Shown here in pieces: positions 33,472 through 41,905 of a stretch of 64,000 bases of DNA. The DNA is from JANLSE01 sp038214135 (GTDB lineage Bacteria > Chloroflexota > Chloroflexia > Chloroflexales > Roseiflexaceae), in NCBI GenBank assembly GCA_038214135.1, contig JBBQSD010000001.1:62001-126000 (forward strand), in the 5' to 3' direction. Every line of letters starts with the position of its first letter. Position 1 is the stretch's first letter. The position numbers were made by a program, and so were the translations under genes. Below the pieces are notes generated by a model. That model had not been told where the DNA came from, did not search any database, and worked only from the letters and a program-made list of their open reading frames with translations.

Positions 33472-34303
33472 CGTAAAAATACAATTGCCTCGTGAATTGT
33501 CTGAAGCGTAATAGTATGATAGTCATCTAGAATCAGCAGCAGCGGATCGGCAGAGGCGGCCAATGTATTCACGAGGGCGCTCAGGATCGCATGGGTTGGT
33601 GGGCTGGCAGTATGGGAGCGCAGTAAAGTCCATGCTGCTGTGCTAATCGTAGGGCGCACAGCTTCTAGCGTAGCGATCAGATATGCGAGAAATCGATTAA
33701 GATGATTGTCGGTGTCGTCCAGAGCAAGCCAGGCGGCACTGCTTCCCTTGCTGCCGCGTAGCCACTCAGCGACCATGGTTGTTTTGCCAAAGCCGGCTGG
33801 CGCGGCAATTAGGATGAGCTTCTGGCCCTGGGCAATCGCCGTGTCGAGCTGTGAAATCAGGCCAGGGCGTGGCACCAGGGTAATACGGGGGATGTTGGGA
33901 CAGTGAGTTTTGTGGAAAGCAGATGTAACGATTGAGCGCTGTCCAGCGCGTCGGAAGCAGGGTGATCCCTATCTAGCGCTGGTTGCGCCGCCTGTGTGAT
34001 CTCACCAGCAAGTTCGGCGGCGGCGGTATTGAGGCGATCAAGGGTCAGATCCTGTGATCGTCCAAGATATACACGATGGAGCTTACCAGCGCGGCGTCGA
34101 TAGGCTTTCCAATAGGATTGGCTAGGGCCGCGCTGCTCTTTATGCGCCGTGAACGTGCCGTTGCTGCTGCGAAAGGCAAACGCGGTTGCACCAGTAAGCC
34201 AGGCATACCATGCTGGGGAACCAATAGGTATCTGGTTCGCGTTGCCATCTGATTGCACCAGAAGCGCGTGTTCCACTAGGACGGTTGAGGATGTGGTTGG
34301 CAT
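33472..34303 (-). pseudogene. MalT/LuxR-type ATPase regulator, frameshifted and truncated by IS605-type element
   Basis: The 5' part (from 34303) encodes a region with AGKLHRVYLGRSQDLTLDRL and AQSLHLLSTKLTVPTSP. A run of five C near 33890 breaks the frame: one more C would continue into RITLVPRPGLISQLDTAIAQ, with Walker A APAGFGKTTM and Walker B-like LLLILDDYH. The frame then ends at 33472 where the left end of the insertion element begins (HEAIVFL, then stop). The remaining ATPase, TPR and LuxR DNA-binding parts are missing. The frameshift in a homopolymer could be an assembly error; the truncation is not. Confidence 0.75.
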
Positions 34304-34390
34304 AGCCCATCCCTCTACATCAGTCAGAGCATGTGTGGGGAACTCCCAAGCAAACTATACTCTCTTGTGGGGAACCGCGCAAGGATTAGT

Positions 34391-34407
34391 ACCATAATGA
34401 ATATGGT
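34391..34407. promoter_or_regulatory. small inverted repeat upstream of PIG-L gene
   Basis: ACCATA (34391-34396) and TATGGT (34402-34407) are perfect arms separated by ATGAA, about 50 bp before the PIG-L start. It could be an operator. Chance occurrence is possible at this length. Confidence 0.3.
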
Positions 34408-34453
34408 ATCATAGCGAAGCACAGCCACACGTATATGAAAGCAATGAGAGCAT

Positions 34454-35143
34454 ATGACACAGCCTGCCGAGCCGAAACGTGCGCTTGTGATCGGCGCACA
34501 CCCCGATGACAATGAGTTTGGTGCTGGCGGAACAATCGCTGGCCTGATCCGTGAGGGATGGGAAGTTACCTATATCATCTGTACGAATGGTAACAAAGGC
34601 ACCAAAGATCCAGCACTCTCGACCTTCCAGTTGGCCGAGCTTCGTGAGGCAGAACAGCTCGCCGCCGCAAATGTTGTTGGTGTCAAGAAGGTAATCTTCC
34701 TGCGCAACAACGATGGCGAGATCGAACCATCAACGGCGCTGCGTGCTGAACTAGCATTCTATATTCGCTACCTCAAGCCACAGTATATCTTCACCCACGA
34801 TCCATGGAAGCATTACATGTTTCATCCCGATCATCGGGTGGTGGGCTTTGCGACAATCGATGCGGTTGTCTCGGCCCGCGATCATCTGTTCATGCCAGGG
34901 CTTGGTCAGATCGGGATTGGCGTCTGGCGGCCAGAGATGCTGTTTCTGTGGAGTGCCGAACAACCTGATCATGTCGTGGATATTTCCGAAACCCTTGAGT
35001 TGAAGATTGCCTCACTCCACGAACATCATACCCAACTCGATGGTGCAAGCGGCTGGGAAGCGCGTGTCCGCGAGCGAAATGCTGAACTCGGCAAGCAACA
35101 TGGGTTTGCCGCTGCGGAAGCCTTTAAGAAGATGCCTGTCTGA
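34454..35143 (+). CDS. PIG-L family Zn-dependent N-deacetylase
   Basis: 229 residues. The metal site is visible: AHPDDNEFGAGG near the start (His, Asp, Asp) and HPDHRVVGFA (His) in the middle. The family removes acetyl groups from GlcNAc-like sugars (GlcNAc-PI, MshB, BshB). GAGAG precedes the ATG at 34454. No glycosyltransferase or thiol-biosynthesis gene is adjacent, so substrate cannot be assigned; a small sugar or glycan deacetylase is likely. It lacks a signal peptide. Confidence 0.88.
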   Translation: MTQPAEPKRALVIGAHPDDNEFGAGGTIAGLIREGWEVTYIICTNGNKGTKDPALSTFQLAELREAEQLAAANVVGVKKVIFLRNNDGEIEPSTALRAELAFYIRYLKPQYIFTHDPWKHYMFHPDHRVVGFATIDAVVSARDHLFMPGLGQIGIGVWRPEMLFLWSAEQPDHVVDISETLELKIASLHEHHTQLDGASGWEARVRERNAELGKQHGFAAAEAFKKMPV

Positions 35144-35149
35144 GAACCG

Positions 35150-35385
35150 AGTATTCAGGAGTCAGGAGTCAGGAGTCAGAATGAGCTTTCAGCTCTCAGC
35201 CATCAGCTTTCAGGAGCTCGCAGCAAATAGCCACCAACACATCTCGACCGCAGCCGTGGCATGACCAACCGGCATTCGTGGGCCACAGACATCTCTTACG
35301 GGTCCAGGGCGTAGCGCCTGGCCGCTCGGAGGGTGCGGGAACCGGACGGAACGGTTCCTGCGAAAAGGGTAACAGGATACTTACA
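35150..35385 (+). repeat. heptamer arrays plus composite repeat modules
   Basis: After the PIG-L stop come ATTCAGGAGTCAGGAGTCAG units (35155-35178) and then AGCTTTCAGCTCTCAGCCAT-type units (35183-35214), showing that both heptamer sets share phase and sense (NNNTCAG). CGACCGCAGCCGTGGCATGA (about 35244), CAGGGCGTAGCGCCTGG (about 35307) and ACCGGACGGAACGGTTCC (about 35342) follow. Confidence 0.8.
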
Positions 35386-35401
35386 AGAAGAGGAACCAAC
35401 G

Positions 35402-37711
35402 ATGGCTTACTCAACGAAGATTGGCGCATCTATTAAGCGCAAAGAGGATCCACGCCTGATCACTGGTGCTGGTGCCTATGTCGGTGATCTCAAGTTGCCA
35501 GGGATGCACCATGTTGCCTTTGTCCGCAGCCCCTACCCACACGCCAACATCCTCAGTATCGACACATCTGCCGCACTTGCCCGCCCTGGTATTGTTGCGG
35601 TGGTGACGGGTGAGGAACTTGTTCGTTACTGTGGGCCACTCCCGATTGGCGCAGGCAGTGAGGGTGGCGCGGGCAAAACCGAAATCCGCCCGACCAGCCA
35701 TCAGCCACTTTCTGTTGGCAAAGTGCGCCATGTTGGTGAAGCTGTTGCTGCCGTGATTGCAATCACGCCCGAACTGGCTGCCGATGGCGTTGCCGATGTG
35801 GTTGTCGATTGGGAACCACTGCCGGCCGCTGTCGAGATGCACGCCGCTGCCGAACCTGGCGCACCAAAGCTGTTCGATCATCTCGATAGTAATGTCGATC
35901 ACGTCTGGAAGCGCAAGCATGGCAATGCTGCTGCTGCGTTCGAGAAGGCCCATACAATCGTCAGGCAGCGTATGGTCAATCAACGGCTGGCTGGTATTTC
36001 GATGGAAGGGCGTGCAGTCGCCGCGGCTGTCGATTCAACCACTGGCGGGCTGACGATCTGGACCAGCACGCAGGCGGCCCATTGGGTGCGGCGCGATGTC
36101 GCCAAGGCGCTTGGTCTGGCCGAAAATCAGGTTCGTGCGATTGCCCCAGATGTTGGTGGCGGGTTTGGCGTCAAGATCGGTGTCTATCCCGAGGATCTGG
36201 CAATTGCTGCAATGGCCCGCGAATATCGCATGCCTCTGCGCTGGGTTGAGGGCCGCATTGAGCATCTGGTGGCGACGACTCACGGGCGTGCGCAGGTTGC
36301 CGAATATGAGGCAGCAGTTGCTGAAGATGGCACGATCACCGGCCTACGGATGCGGGTTGTCGCCGATTTGGGTGCCTACCCGGTTGCCGCCGATATCCCT
36401 GACCTCACGGGTGCGATGGCTGTTGGCGTGTATAACATCCCGGCAGTTGATATTGAAATTACCTGCGTGTTCACCAACACAACACCAGTAGCAGCATATC
36501 GCGGTGCTGGCCGACCAGAAGCAGCCTACTATATTGAGCGGCTGGTTAATCGCATTGCGCTGGAAACGAATATCGATCCAGTCACTATCCGCAGAAAGAA
36601 TTTTATCGCGCCCGATGCCTTCCCCTACAAAACCGCAACTGGCCAGTTATACGATAGCGGTGAGTATGCTCGTGCGCTCGATAAGGCGCTCGAGATTTCT
36701 AACTATGCTGGGTTGCGCGAGGAGCAGGCCCGCCGACGAGCCGAGGGAGCCAAACGTCAGTTGGGAATCGGCCTCGCCTGCTATGTCGAGATGTGTGGCT
36801 TCGGGCCGTTCGAGAGCGCACAGGTGCGTGTCGAACCAACCGGCACGGTAACCATCTATACAGGCATTTCGCCACACGGCCAGGGCACGGCCACAACCTT
36901 CGCACAGATCGTTGCCGATCAACTTGGTGCCGATTTCGATAGCGTGGTGGTGAAGTGGGGCGATACCGATAACACACCAATGGGCAATGGCACGATGGGC
37001 AGCCGCAGTCTGGCGGTCGGCGGTGGCGCGCTTGTCAAAGCGGTTGATGTGCTGCGCAAGAAGGCATCGGCGATTGCGGCCCATCTGCTCGAAGCCGCGC
37101 CCGAGGATATCGTGTTTGAACAGGGCAAGTATCAGGTCAAGGGCGTGCCGGATCGAGCGCTTTCACTGAATGAGATTGCCGAAAAAGCCTATACCGATTC
37201 GCTGCCAGATGAGATCGATCCTGGGTTGGAGGCAACTGGCTTCTTCAAGCCACAGGAGCTGATCTACCCATTTGGTGCCCATGTTGTTGTTGTGGAAGTC
37301 GAAACCGAGACGGGTATCGTCACAATTCGGGATTACTACTCGGTCGATGATTGCGGCCCGCGGATCAGCCCGATGCTTGTTGCAGGGCAGGTGCATGGCG
37401 GGCTAGCGCAGGGTATCGCCCAATCCCTGTTGGAAGAGGTTGTCTATGATGAGCGCGGCCAGCTTCTGAGCGGTTCGCTGATGGACTATGCCATCCCGCG
37501 TGCCGAGGATCTGCCATCGTTCACTCTGGATAAAACCGAGACGCCAACGCCACTCAATCCGCTTGGTGCGAAGGGTATTGGCGAAGCGGCCACAATTGGC
37601 TCGACGCCAGCACTAACCAATGCGGTTGTTGATGCACTCAGCCATCTGGGCGTCAAGCATCTGGATATGCCACTACGCGCCGAACGCGTCTGGAAGGCGA
37701 TTCAGGCGTAG
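35402..37711 (+). CDS. molybdopterin-binding large subunit, xanthine dehydrogenase/CoxL form II type
   Basis: 769 residues from the ATG at 35402 (AGAGGA before it). The N-terminal aldehyde-oxidase a/b hammerhead domain (about 20-130) is followed by the molybdopterin domains. The active-site loop reads AYRGAGR (365-371), the signature of form II CoxL-like proteins and related hydroxylases; true CO dehydrogenase form I has AYXCSFR. The catalytic Glu lies in GAKGIGEAATIGS near the C-terminus. Enzymes of this family normally need an FAD subunit and a 2Fe-2S subunit; neither is encoded next to it. Substrate unknown: an aldehyde, purine or N-heterocycle is more likely than CO. Confidence 0.9.
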   Translation: MAYSTKIGASIKRKEDPRLITGAGAYVGDLKLPGMHHVAFVRSPYPHANILSIDTSAALARPGIVAVVTGEELVRYCGPLPIGAGSEGGAGKTEIRPTSHQPLSVGKVRHVGEAVAAVIAITPELAADGVADVVVDWEPLPAAVEMHAAAEPGAPKLFDHLDSNVDHVWKRKHGNAAAAFEKAHTIVRQRMVNQRLAGISMEGRAVAAAVDSTTGGLTIWTSTQAAHWVRRDVAKALGLAENQVRAIAPDVGGGFGVKIGVYPEDLAIAAMAREYRMPLRWVEGRIEHLVATTHGRAQVAEYEAAVAEDGTITGLRMRVVADLGAYPVAADIPDLTGAMAVGVYNIPAVDIEITCVFTNTTPVAAYRGAGRPEAAYYIERLVNRIALETNIDPVTIRRKNFIAPDAFPYKTATGQLYDSGEYARALDKALEISNYAGLREEQARRRAEGAKRQLGIGLACYVEMCGFGPFESAQVRVEPTGTVTIYTGISPHGQGTATTFAQIVADQLGADFDSVVVKWGDTDNTPMGNGTMGSRSLAVGGGALVKAVDVLRKKASAIAAHLLEAAPEDIVFEQGKYQVKGVPDRALSLNEIAEKAYTDSLPDEIDPGLEATGFFKPQELIYPFGAHVVVVEVETETGIVTIRDYYSVDDCGPRISPMLVAGQVHGGLAQGIAQSLLEEVVYDERGQLLSGSLMDYAIPRAEDLPSFTLDKTETPTPLNPLGAKGIGEAATIGSTPALTNAVVDALSHLGVKHLDMPLRAERVWKAIQA

Positions 37712-37748
37712 GAACAAGAACCAGGAGCGACGCGATGCCTCGCGTCTG

Positions 37749-37807
37749 GAACAAGAGAACAGGGTGCCAAAATCATTGATCAGGCCTTTGTTCTCTTGTT
37801 CTTTTTT
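37749..37807 (+). terminator. rho-independent terminator after the molybdenum hydroxylase
   Basis: GAACAAGAGAACA (37749-37761) pairs perfectly with TGTTCTCTTGTTC (37789-37801) and is followed by TTTTTT (37802-37807). The arms are themselves GGAACAA-type repeat units. Confidence 0.75.
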
Positions 37808-37827
37808 GTGAACATATCACTTTATCG

Positions 37828-37860
37828 TGAGCGAGAGCTGAGAGCTGAGAGCTGAAAGCT
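37828..37860 (-). repeat. AGCTGAG heptamer array touching the SBP stop
   Basis: GAGAGCTGAGAGCTGAGAGC and AAAGCT run directly into the stop of the minus-strand gene at 37859. On the minus strand the units read CTCTCAG, in sense with that gene. Confidence 0.8.
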
Positions 37861-39196
37861 ATGGTGTAGCACAGGCCTTGGCCCAACTCTGGAGGCGCGT
37901 AGCAGCCTGCTCGGCATTCAATTCGCCCAACAACAATTGCGGTAGCACTTGCTCTCCTGCTGCCCATGCGCAGCGCAGCCCTGCTTGTGGTGGGATGCCA
38001 GGAGCCGCAAGTGCATTGGTTGCGGCAGCCATTAACGCAGGATTGTTTGTGATTGTTTGGCTGCGTAAAGCTTCCCGAAGCGCTGGCAGATACCCAAGTT
38101 CACTGGCGATCTGTTCCTGAATAAGTGGCTGAGTGAGTGCAGTACCTAATTGCTGGCCTTGTGCGAGGCGCGTACCGTTCAATGTGGTGCTGTACATGAG
38201 ATACACACCATCAATTGGGGCAAGTGCCGAACGGCCATTTGCGGAGATGGTTGGCAGGGCTGCATACCCAAGATCGAGGGTTTCGCTATAGCTGCGATAC
38301 TCCTGCAATGCCCAATCGCCATCAATAGCGAAGGCGGCCTTGCCATTACGAAACAACCGCGCCCCTTCTGCATAGGTGGTTGGCGGCGGCGCGCCGGTTG
38401 TGCGTAACTGCTTGAGCAACCCAAGCGCAGAAACCATGGCTGGTGTATCGAGTTGCGGGCTCCCATCGCTGGTGATACTGGTGCTGCCAAAGCCACGCAG
38501 CCATGGTTCGAGCCAGCGCATTTCGATCCAGGCCGCCACTAGGCCAACCTGATCCCCACCATTCAGCCGCCGAGCCTGCAATAGTAGGTCATCGGTAGTA
38601 CGCGGGGCGCTGTCGATCAGCTTGCGATTGTATAATAGCAGCAGAACTCCGCGTGCTGCCACTGGCGTGCCCCAACGCTGGCCATCTGCCGTTGCGCCCT
38701 CAATTGTCGCTGGTAGAAAGCGCCGATCATCCAATCGATCATTGGCTGGCTGAATGATACCGGCCTGCTTGAGTAGGAACAGATCATCGGCACCACCCCA
38801 GATCATATCGGGCGGTGGCCCGAGCAATGAACCAGCGGTGATGTCGGTCGCAAGAGCATTCGGGCTCTTGGCAACAATCTGCACGGGGATTCCTGCTGTG
38901 CTGGCAGTTTGTTGCAGAAGCTTGGTCAGCGCCTCACGCTGGCTTTCTGGCCCAACTGCCCATAGTATCAGCGGGCCAGCATCGAGAGCTGGACGTGGCG
39001 TTGTAGCAACCAATGTTGGCGCAATGGTTGCTGTTGGTACTGGTGCTTGTGTCGCCGGGATGGTTGCTGGGATGGTTGCGGTTGGCACAATTGGCGGGCT
39101 TGTCGCAGTTGCTTGAGCGATGGGTGTGCGTTGTGTAGCAGGCGCACTACAGGCAGGCAGGAGTATCAGTATAAGAACAGTATGTAGGATTCGCAC
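37859..39196 (-). CDS. extracellular solute-binding lipoprotein, family 1 type
   Basis: 445 residues from the GTG at 39194-39196. The signal peptide VRILHTVLILILLPAC ends in lipobox LPAC. A Thr/Pro/Ala linker (about 20-65) precedes a two-lobed binding domain typical of sugar-type ABC importers (LFRNGKAAFAIDGDWALQEY, a family-1 SBP signature). No permease or ATPase gene is adjacent, so it is an orphan whose partner must be elsewhere. The nearest likely Shine-Dalgarno, GAGGA at 39208-39212, is formed by the edge of a TCAG repeat and has a long 11-base spacer. Its neighbour upstream on the same strand is the fucosidase gene, which hints at a fucosylated-glycan ligand. Confidence 0.82.
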   Translation of the reverse strand: MRILHTVLILILLPACSAPATQRTPIAQATATSPPIVPTATIPATIPATQAPVPTATIAPTLVATTPRPALDAGPLILWAVGPESQREALTKLLQQTASTAGIPVQIVAKSPNALATDITAGSLLGPPPDMIWGGADDLFLLKQAGIIQPANDRLDDRRFLPATIEGATADGQRWGTPVAARGVLLLLYNRKLIDSAPRTTDDLLLQARRLNGGDQVGLVAAWIEMRWLEPWLRGFGSTSITSDGSPQLDTPAMVSALGLLKQLRTTGAPPPTTYAEGARLFRNGKAAFAIDGDWALQEYRSYSETLDLGYAALPTISANGRSALAPIDGVYLMYSTTLNGTRLAQGQQLGTALTQPLIQEQIASELGYLPALREALRSQTITNNPALMAAATNALAAPGIPPQAGLRCAWAAGEQVLPQLLLGELNAEQAATRLQSWAKACATP

Positions 39197-39210
39197 AGTT
39201 TGGTTATTCC

Positions 39211-39362
39211 TCAGGAGTCAGAAGTCAGGAGTCAGAATATGTTTGAGATAGTCAGTACTCTGTAAATGAAATAATCAGGTATTCTTTCCCTCACCCCAAC
39301 CCTCTCCCAGAACGGGAGAGGGGCCGGAAGTGAGGGCGGTCTTTATCCTGACTCCTGAATAC
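39211..39362. repeat. TCAG heptamers flanking a truncated MITE-like element
   Basis: Plus-oriented units (39213-39236) and reverse-oriented units (39346-39362, TCCTGACTCCTGAATACTCC) form an inverted pair. Between them, 39256-39282 matches the left end of the MITE-like element at 11029, followed by CCTCACCCCAACCCTCTCCC and AGAACGGGAGAGGGG; its right end is missing. Confidence 0.7.
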
Positions 39363-39370
39363 TCCAGCGC

Positions 39371-40663
39371 TTACTTCAAAAATAGCTCAATCACGGGTAC
39401 AACAACATCTGGCTTGATAATCGGCAGATCCAGAGTCAATGTTTCCGAGCTGACTTCGGCAATACTCCACTCATCGTGTTTGCCTGATTCGAGCAGTTTG
39501 ATCTCGCTGCCATCGTGGAGCAGTTGAGCATAGGCGATTTTGCCAGCAAACCCATCCAGATGCAGATGGCGGAATGGCCAGTTGAACACATGCAGGAACA
39601 ACTGCTTACCATTCTGCGTGAACCGGCAGCCCGTCGGAGCCGTATAGGCACTCTGGGTGCAGCCATAGATCGCCCGGCTATGGGTGTACATCCATTCGGC
39701 ATACACCTGCAATGCCGCAGTTGCTCGCGGATCAAACACCCCACGCGCCGTCGGCCCAACATTCATTAGCAGGTTGCCGCCAAGCGCAACGGTATTGATC
39801 AGGAGTTGGATCAGTTGTTCAGGGTTCTTCCAGGTTGTTTCATCGCGATGGTAGCCCCACGAACCACTGAATGTATGGCAGGCTTCCCACACAACCGGCT
39901 GGCCATTGACATGCACCCATTCGCGTGGCTGAAATTGTTCTGGCGTATACACATCGGCAAATTCAGGCGCAAGATCCAATCGATTATCGACCATAATCTC
40001 GGGCTGAACTTCGCGTACGAGCTCTAGCAGAGCTTCGCTTTCCCAATCGGTGTGGCCCTTGCCTGGTAGCTCCTTATAATCGCGGCCAGGGTAGGAAAAA
40101 TCGAACCAGACAATATCGATCTTGCCATAGCCGGTCAACAGTTCCAGCACCTGTTTGCGCATATAATCAGCATAGCGGCGCATGTCGCGGCCCTCATTGA
40201 GTTTCGCAACATCCGGGTGATTCCGCAGTGGGTGGAAAATATCGATCGGGAAATCCGGGTGGTGCCAGTCGATCAGTGAATAGTACAGGCCGACCCGTAA
40301 TCCCTCAGCGCGGAATGCCTCGACAAATGGCTTGAGCAGATCGTTACCATATGGCGTATTAGTCGCCTTATAGTCCGTCTGCTGCGTATCCCATAGACAG
40401 AAGCCCTCGTGGTGTTTGGCCGTCAGCACAACATATTTCATGCCTGCTGCTTTGGCGGCCCTGGCCCATTCCTGCGGATTGTACAGATCGGGATCGAAGT
40501 AATCGAAATAGCGCTGATAGGCCTCATCGTTGATCTGTTCCTGGCTCTTCACCCATTCATGGCGAGCAAGAAGCGCATACAGGCCCCAATGGATGAACAT
40601 GCCAAAGCGATCATGAACAAACCAGTCGGTTCTGCCAGCGGTTGGTTTTGGGTTGAGCATCAT
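39371..40663 (-). CDS. GH29 alpha-L-fucosidase
   Basis: 430 residues; catalytic (beta/alpha)8 barrel plus a short C-terminal beta domain. Family motifs: FGMFIHWGLYAL, KYVVLTAKHHEGFCLWDT, GLYYSLIDWHHPDF and IDIVWFDFSYPG, where the Asp of WFD is the expected nucleophile. WEACHTFSGSWGY and GGNLLMNVGPTARG complete the pattern. ATG ATG at 40663/40660 with GAGAGG just upstream leaves a one-codon ambiguity. No signal peptide is present, so it hydrolyses imported fucosides in the cytoplasm. The next gene on the strand encodes an orphan sugar-type SBP. Confidence 0.93.
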   Translation of the reverse strand: MMLNPKPTAGRTDWFVHDRFGMFIHWGLYALLARHEWVKSQEQINDEAYQRYFDYFDPDLYNPQEWARAAKAAGMKYVVLTAKHHEGFCLWDTQQTDYKATNTPYGNDLLKPFVEAFRAEGLRVGLYYSLIDWHHPDFPIDIFHPLRNHPDVAKLNEGRDMRRYADYMRKQVLELLTGYGKIDIVWFDFSYPGRDYKELPGKGHTDWESEALLELVREVQPEIMVDNRLDLAPEFADVYTPEQFQPREWVHVNGQPVVWEACHTFSGSWGYHRDETTWKNPEQLIQLLINTVALGGNLLMNVGPTARGVFDPRATAALQVYAEWMYTHSRAIYGCTQSAYTAPTGCRFTQNGKQLFLHVFNWPFRHLHLDGFAGKIAYAQLLHDGSEIKLLESGKHDEWSIAEVSSETLTLDLPIIKPDVVVPVIELFLK

Positions 40664-40669
40664 TGCCTC

Positions 40670-40794
40670 TCTAGAGTATTCAGAAGTCAGGAGTCAGAAT
40701 TCAGAATGACGCTATTCAGGGTTTGTGGTTATCGAGTGTTGTCGAGTTCGTCGCGCCAACTCCTGAATCCTGAGTTCTGACTTCTGAATACTCG
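40670..40794. repeat. inverted pair of TCAG heptamer arrays
   Basis: Plus-oriented GTATTCAGAAGTCAGGAGTC with further units (40675-40706) and reverse-oriented CTGAATCCTGAGTTCTGACT with CTGAATACTC (40762-40793) flank about 55 bp. The reverse array begins 3 bp from the stop of the dehydrogenase gene. Confidence 0.8.
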
Positions 40795-40795
40795 A

Positions 40796-41758
40796 TTAAT
40801 ACCCTGCTTCTCTATCGACCAGATTCCGTAATGGTTGGCCATTGACATAACGACCCAGATTTTCGATGAAGATCGCGATCTGGCGTTCCGGCGTTCGCGG
40901 CGATGAATAGGAGATATGTGGCGTGATCCAGATATTCTTCGCAGCCCAGATCGGGTGATCCGCTGGCGGCGGCTCCGGGTTGGTCACATCGAGTGCGGCT
41001 CCCGCAATCTGCCCGCTATTGAGCGCGTTGATCAATGCGTTTGTGTCAAGAATCTGCCCGCGAGCAATATTGATCAGATAGCCGCTTGGTTTCATCAGCG
41101 CCAGTTCGGCAGCACCAATCATCTGACGTGTCGCGTCTGTTAATGGCACAGCCAGAACGACAAAATCGGCTTGGGGTAGTAATGTACGCCAGCCATCGGC
41201 ACCAACAACCTGTTCGATTCCCTGCATGGGAGTTGGGTTGCGGCGGCTGCCGATAACACGCATCCCAAAGGCATTCGCACGGCGGGTGATCTCCTGGCCG
41301 ATTGATCCCAAACCAATAATCAGCACCGTCTTGCCAGAAAGTTCGCCAAGCTGCTCGCGATCTTCAAATTTCCAGGCATCAGTTGGATGCAGACTGAATA
41401 GATTCCGAACATGCTTGATATGGCTGAGCATGTACATCATCACAAACTCAGCAATCGGAATTGAATGTGCCCCAACCGAATTGGTCAGCATGATGTCGCT
41501 CTGTTGCATTTCTGGAACATTCAGGATAAATTCAACCCCAGCACTTGGCGTATGGATCCAACGAATATGCGGCGCAGCCGCCAGCACGCTCCGAAAAATT
41601 GGGTGGGGCGTCCACCAGCGTAAAAAGATATCGGCATCAGCCAGATCTCCATCGGGGATCCCCTGTTCATCGATATGGACAATCTCGCACAATGGTGCAA
41701 TTGCAGGAATGAGCGGCTCAACCTGCGCCGCAATTCGCGTCGGGAGAATCAGTTTCAT
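40796..41758 (-). CDS. D-2-hydroxyacid dehydrogenase (NAD(P)-dependent)
   Basis: 320 residues. The nucleotide-binding motif is VLIIGLGSIGQEITRRANAFGM, followed by NIARGQILDTNAL and the catalytic set Arg (INIARG), Glu (TNPEPPPADHP) and His (ITPHISYSSPRT). Residues MRVIGSRRNPTP after the Rossmann motif carry Arg-Arg instead of an acidic residue, which tends to favour NADPH. Likely reaction: reduction of a 2-oxoacid such as glyoxylate, hydroxypyruvate or an aromatic oxoacid. Context (fucosidase, MBL hydrolase) does not fix the substrate. Confidence 0.9.
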   Translation of the reverse strand: MKLILPTRIAAQVEPLIPAIAPLCEIVHIDEQGIPDGDLADADIFLRWWTPHPIFRSVLAAAPHIRWIHTPSAGVEFILNVPEMQQSDIMLTNSVGAHSIPIAEFVMMYMLSHIKHVRNLFSLHPTDAWKFEDREQLGELSGKTVLIIGLGSIGQEITRRANAFGMRVIGSRRNPTPMQGIEQVVGADGWRTLLPQADFVVLAVPLTDATRQMIGAAELALMKPSGYLINIARGQILDTNALINALNSGQIAGAALDVTNPEPPPADHPIWAAKNIWITPHISYSSPRTPERQIAIFIENLGRYVNGQPLRNLVDREAGY

Positions 41759-41783
41759 GTGGGTTTGTTGCTCCGATAATATG

Positions 41784-41904
41784 TAGCTCTCAGCTCTCAG
41801 CTTTCAGTTTCGCTAACTATAGGCACCTGTACTGGCAACATAGTTTGCAGTGACGGAACGCACTTACTCGTGCGGCAAAGCTGAGAGCTGAGAGCTGAGA
41901 GCTA
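41784..41904. repeat. inverted pair of AGCTGAG/CTCTCAG heptamer arrays
   Basis: AGCTCTCAGCTCTCAGCTTT (41785-41804) and GCTGAGAGCTGAGAGCTGAG with GAGCT (41879-41903) flank about 75 bp. The second array abuts the TAA at 41906 of the MBL gene. Confidence 0.8.
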
Positions 41905-41905
41905 G

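Larger units (their letters stand above)
31755..33475 (-). mobile_element. IS200/IS605-family insertion sequence
   Basis: The element holds tnpA (Y1 transposase) and tnpB on the minus strand, bounded by imperfect hairpins rather than inverted repeats, as in this family. Left end: AGCCCGTA (33424-33431) pairs with TACGGGCT (33459-33466), enclosing CCCACG/CGTGGG. Right end: CCCAAG (31764-31769) pairs with CTTGGG (31779-31784) and is followed on the minus strand by GAGCCGTCAC. The exact outer borders are estimates. Sequences outside the two ends belong to different broken genes, so the original insertion site has been rearranged or deleted. Confidence 0.82.

Noticed and set aside
29832..34303. 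Defence island or integrated phage
   Set aside because: Only broken regulators and transposon genes are present; no phage structural, integrase or nuclease-effector genes besides TnpB.
35402..37711. Aerobic CO dehydrogenase
   Set aside because: The active-site loop is AYRGAGR (form II) rather than AYXCSFR, and the other two subunits are missing.
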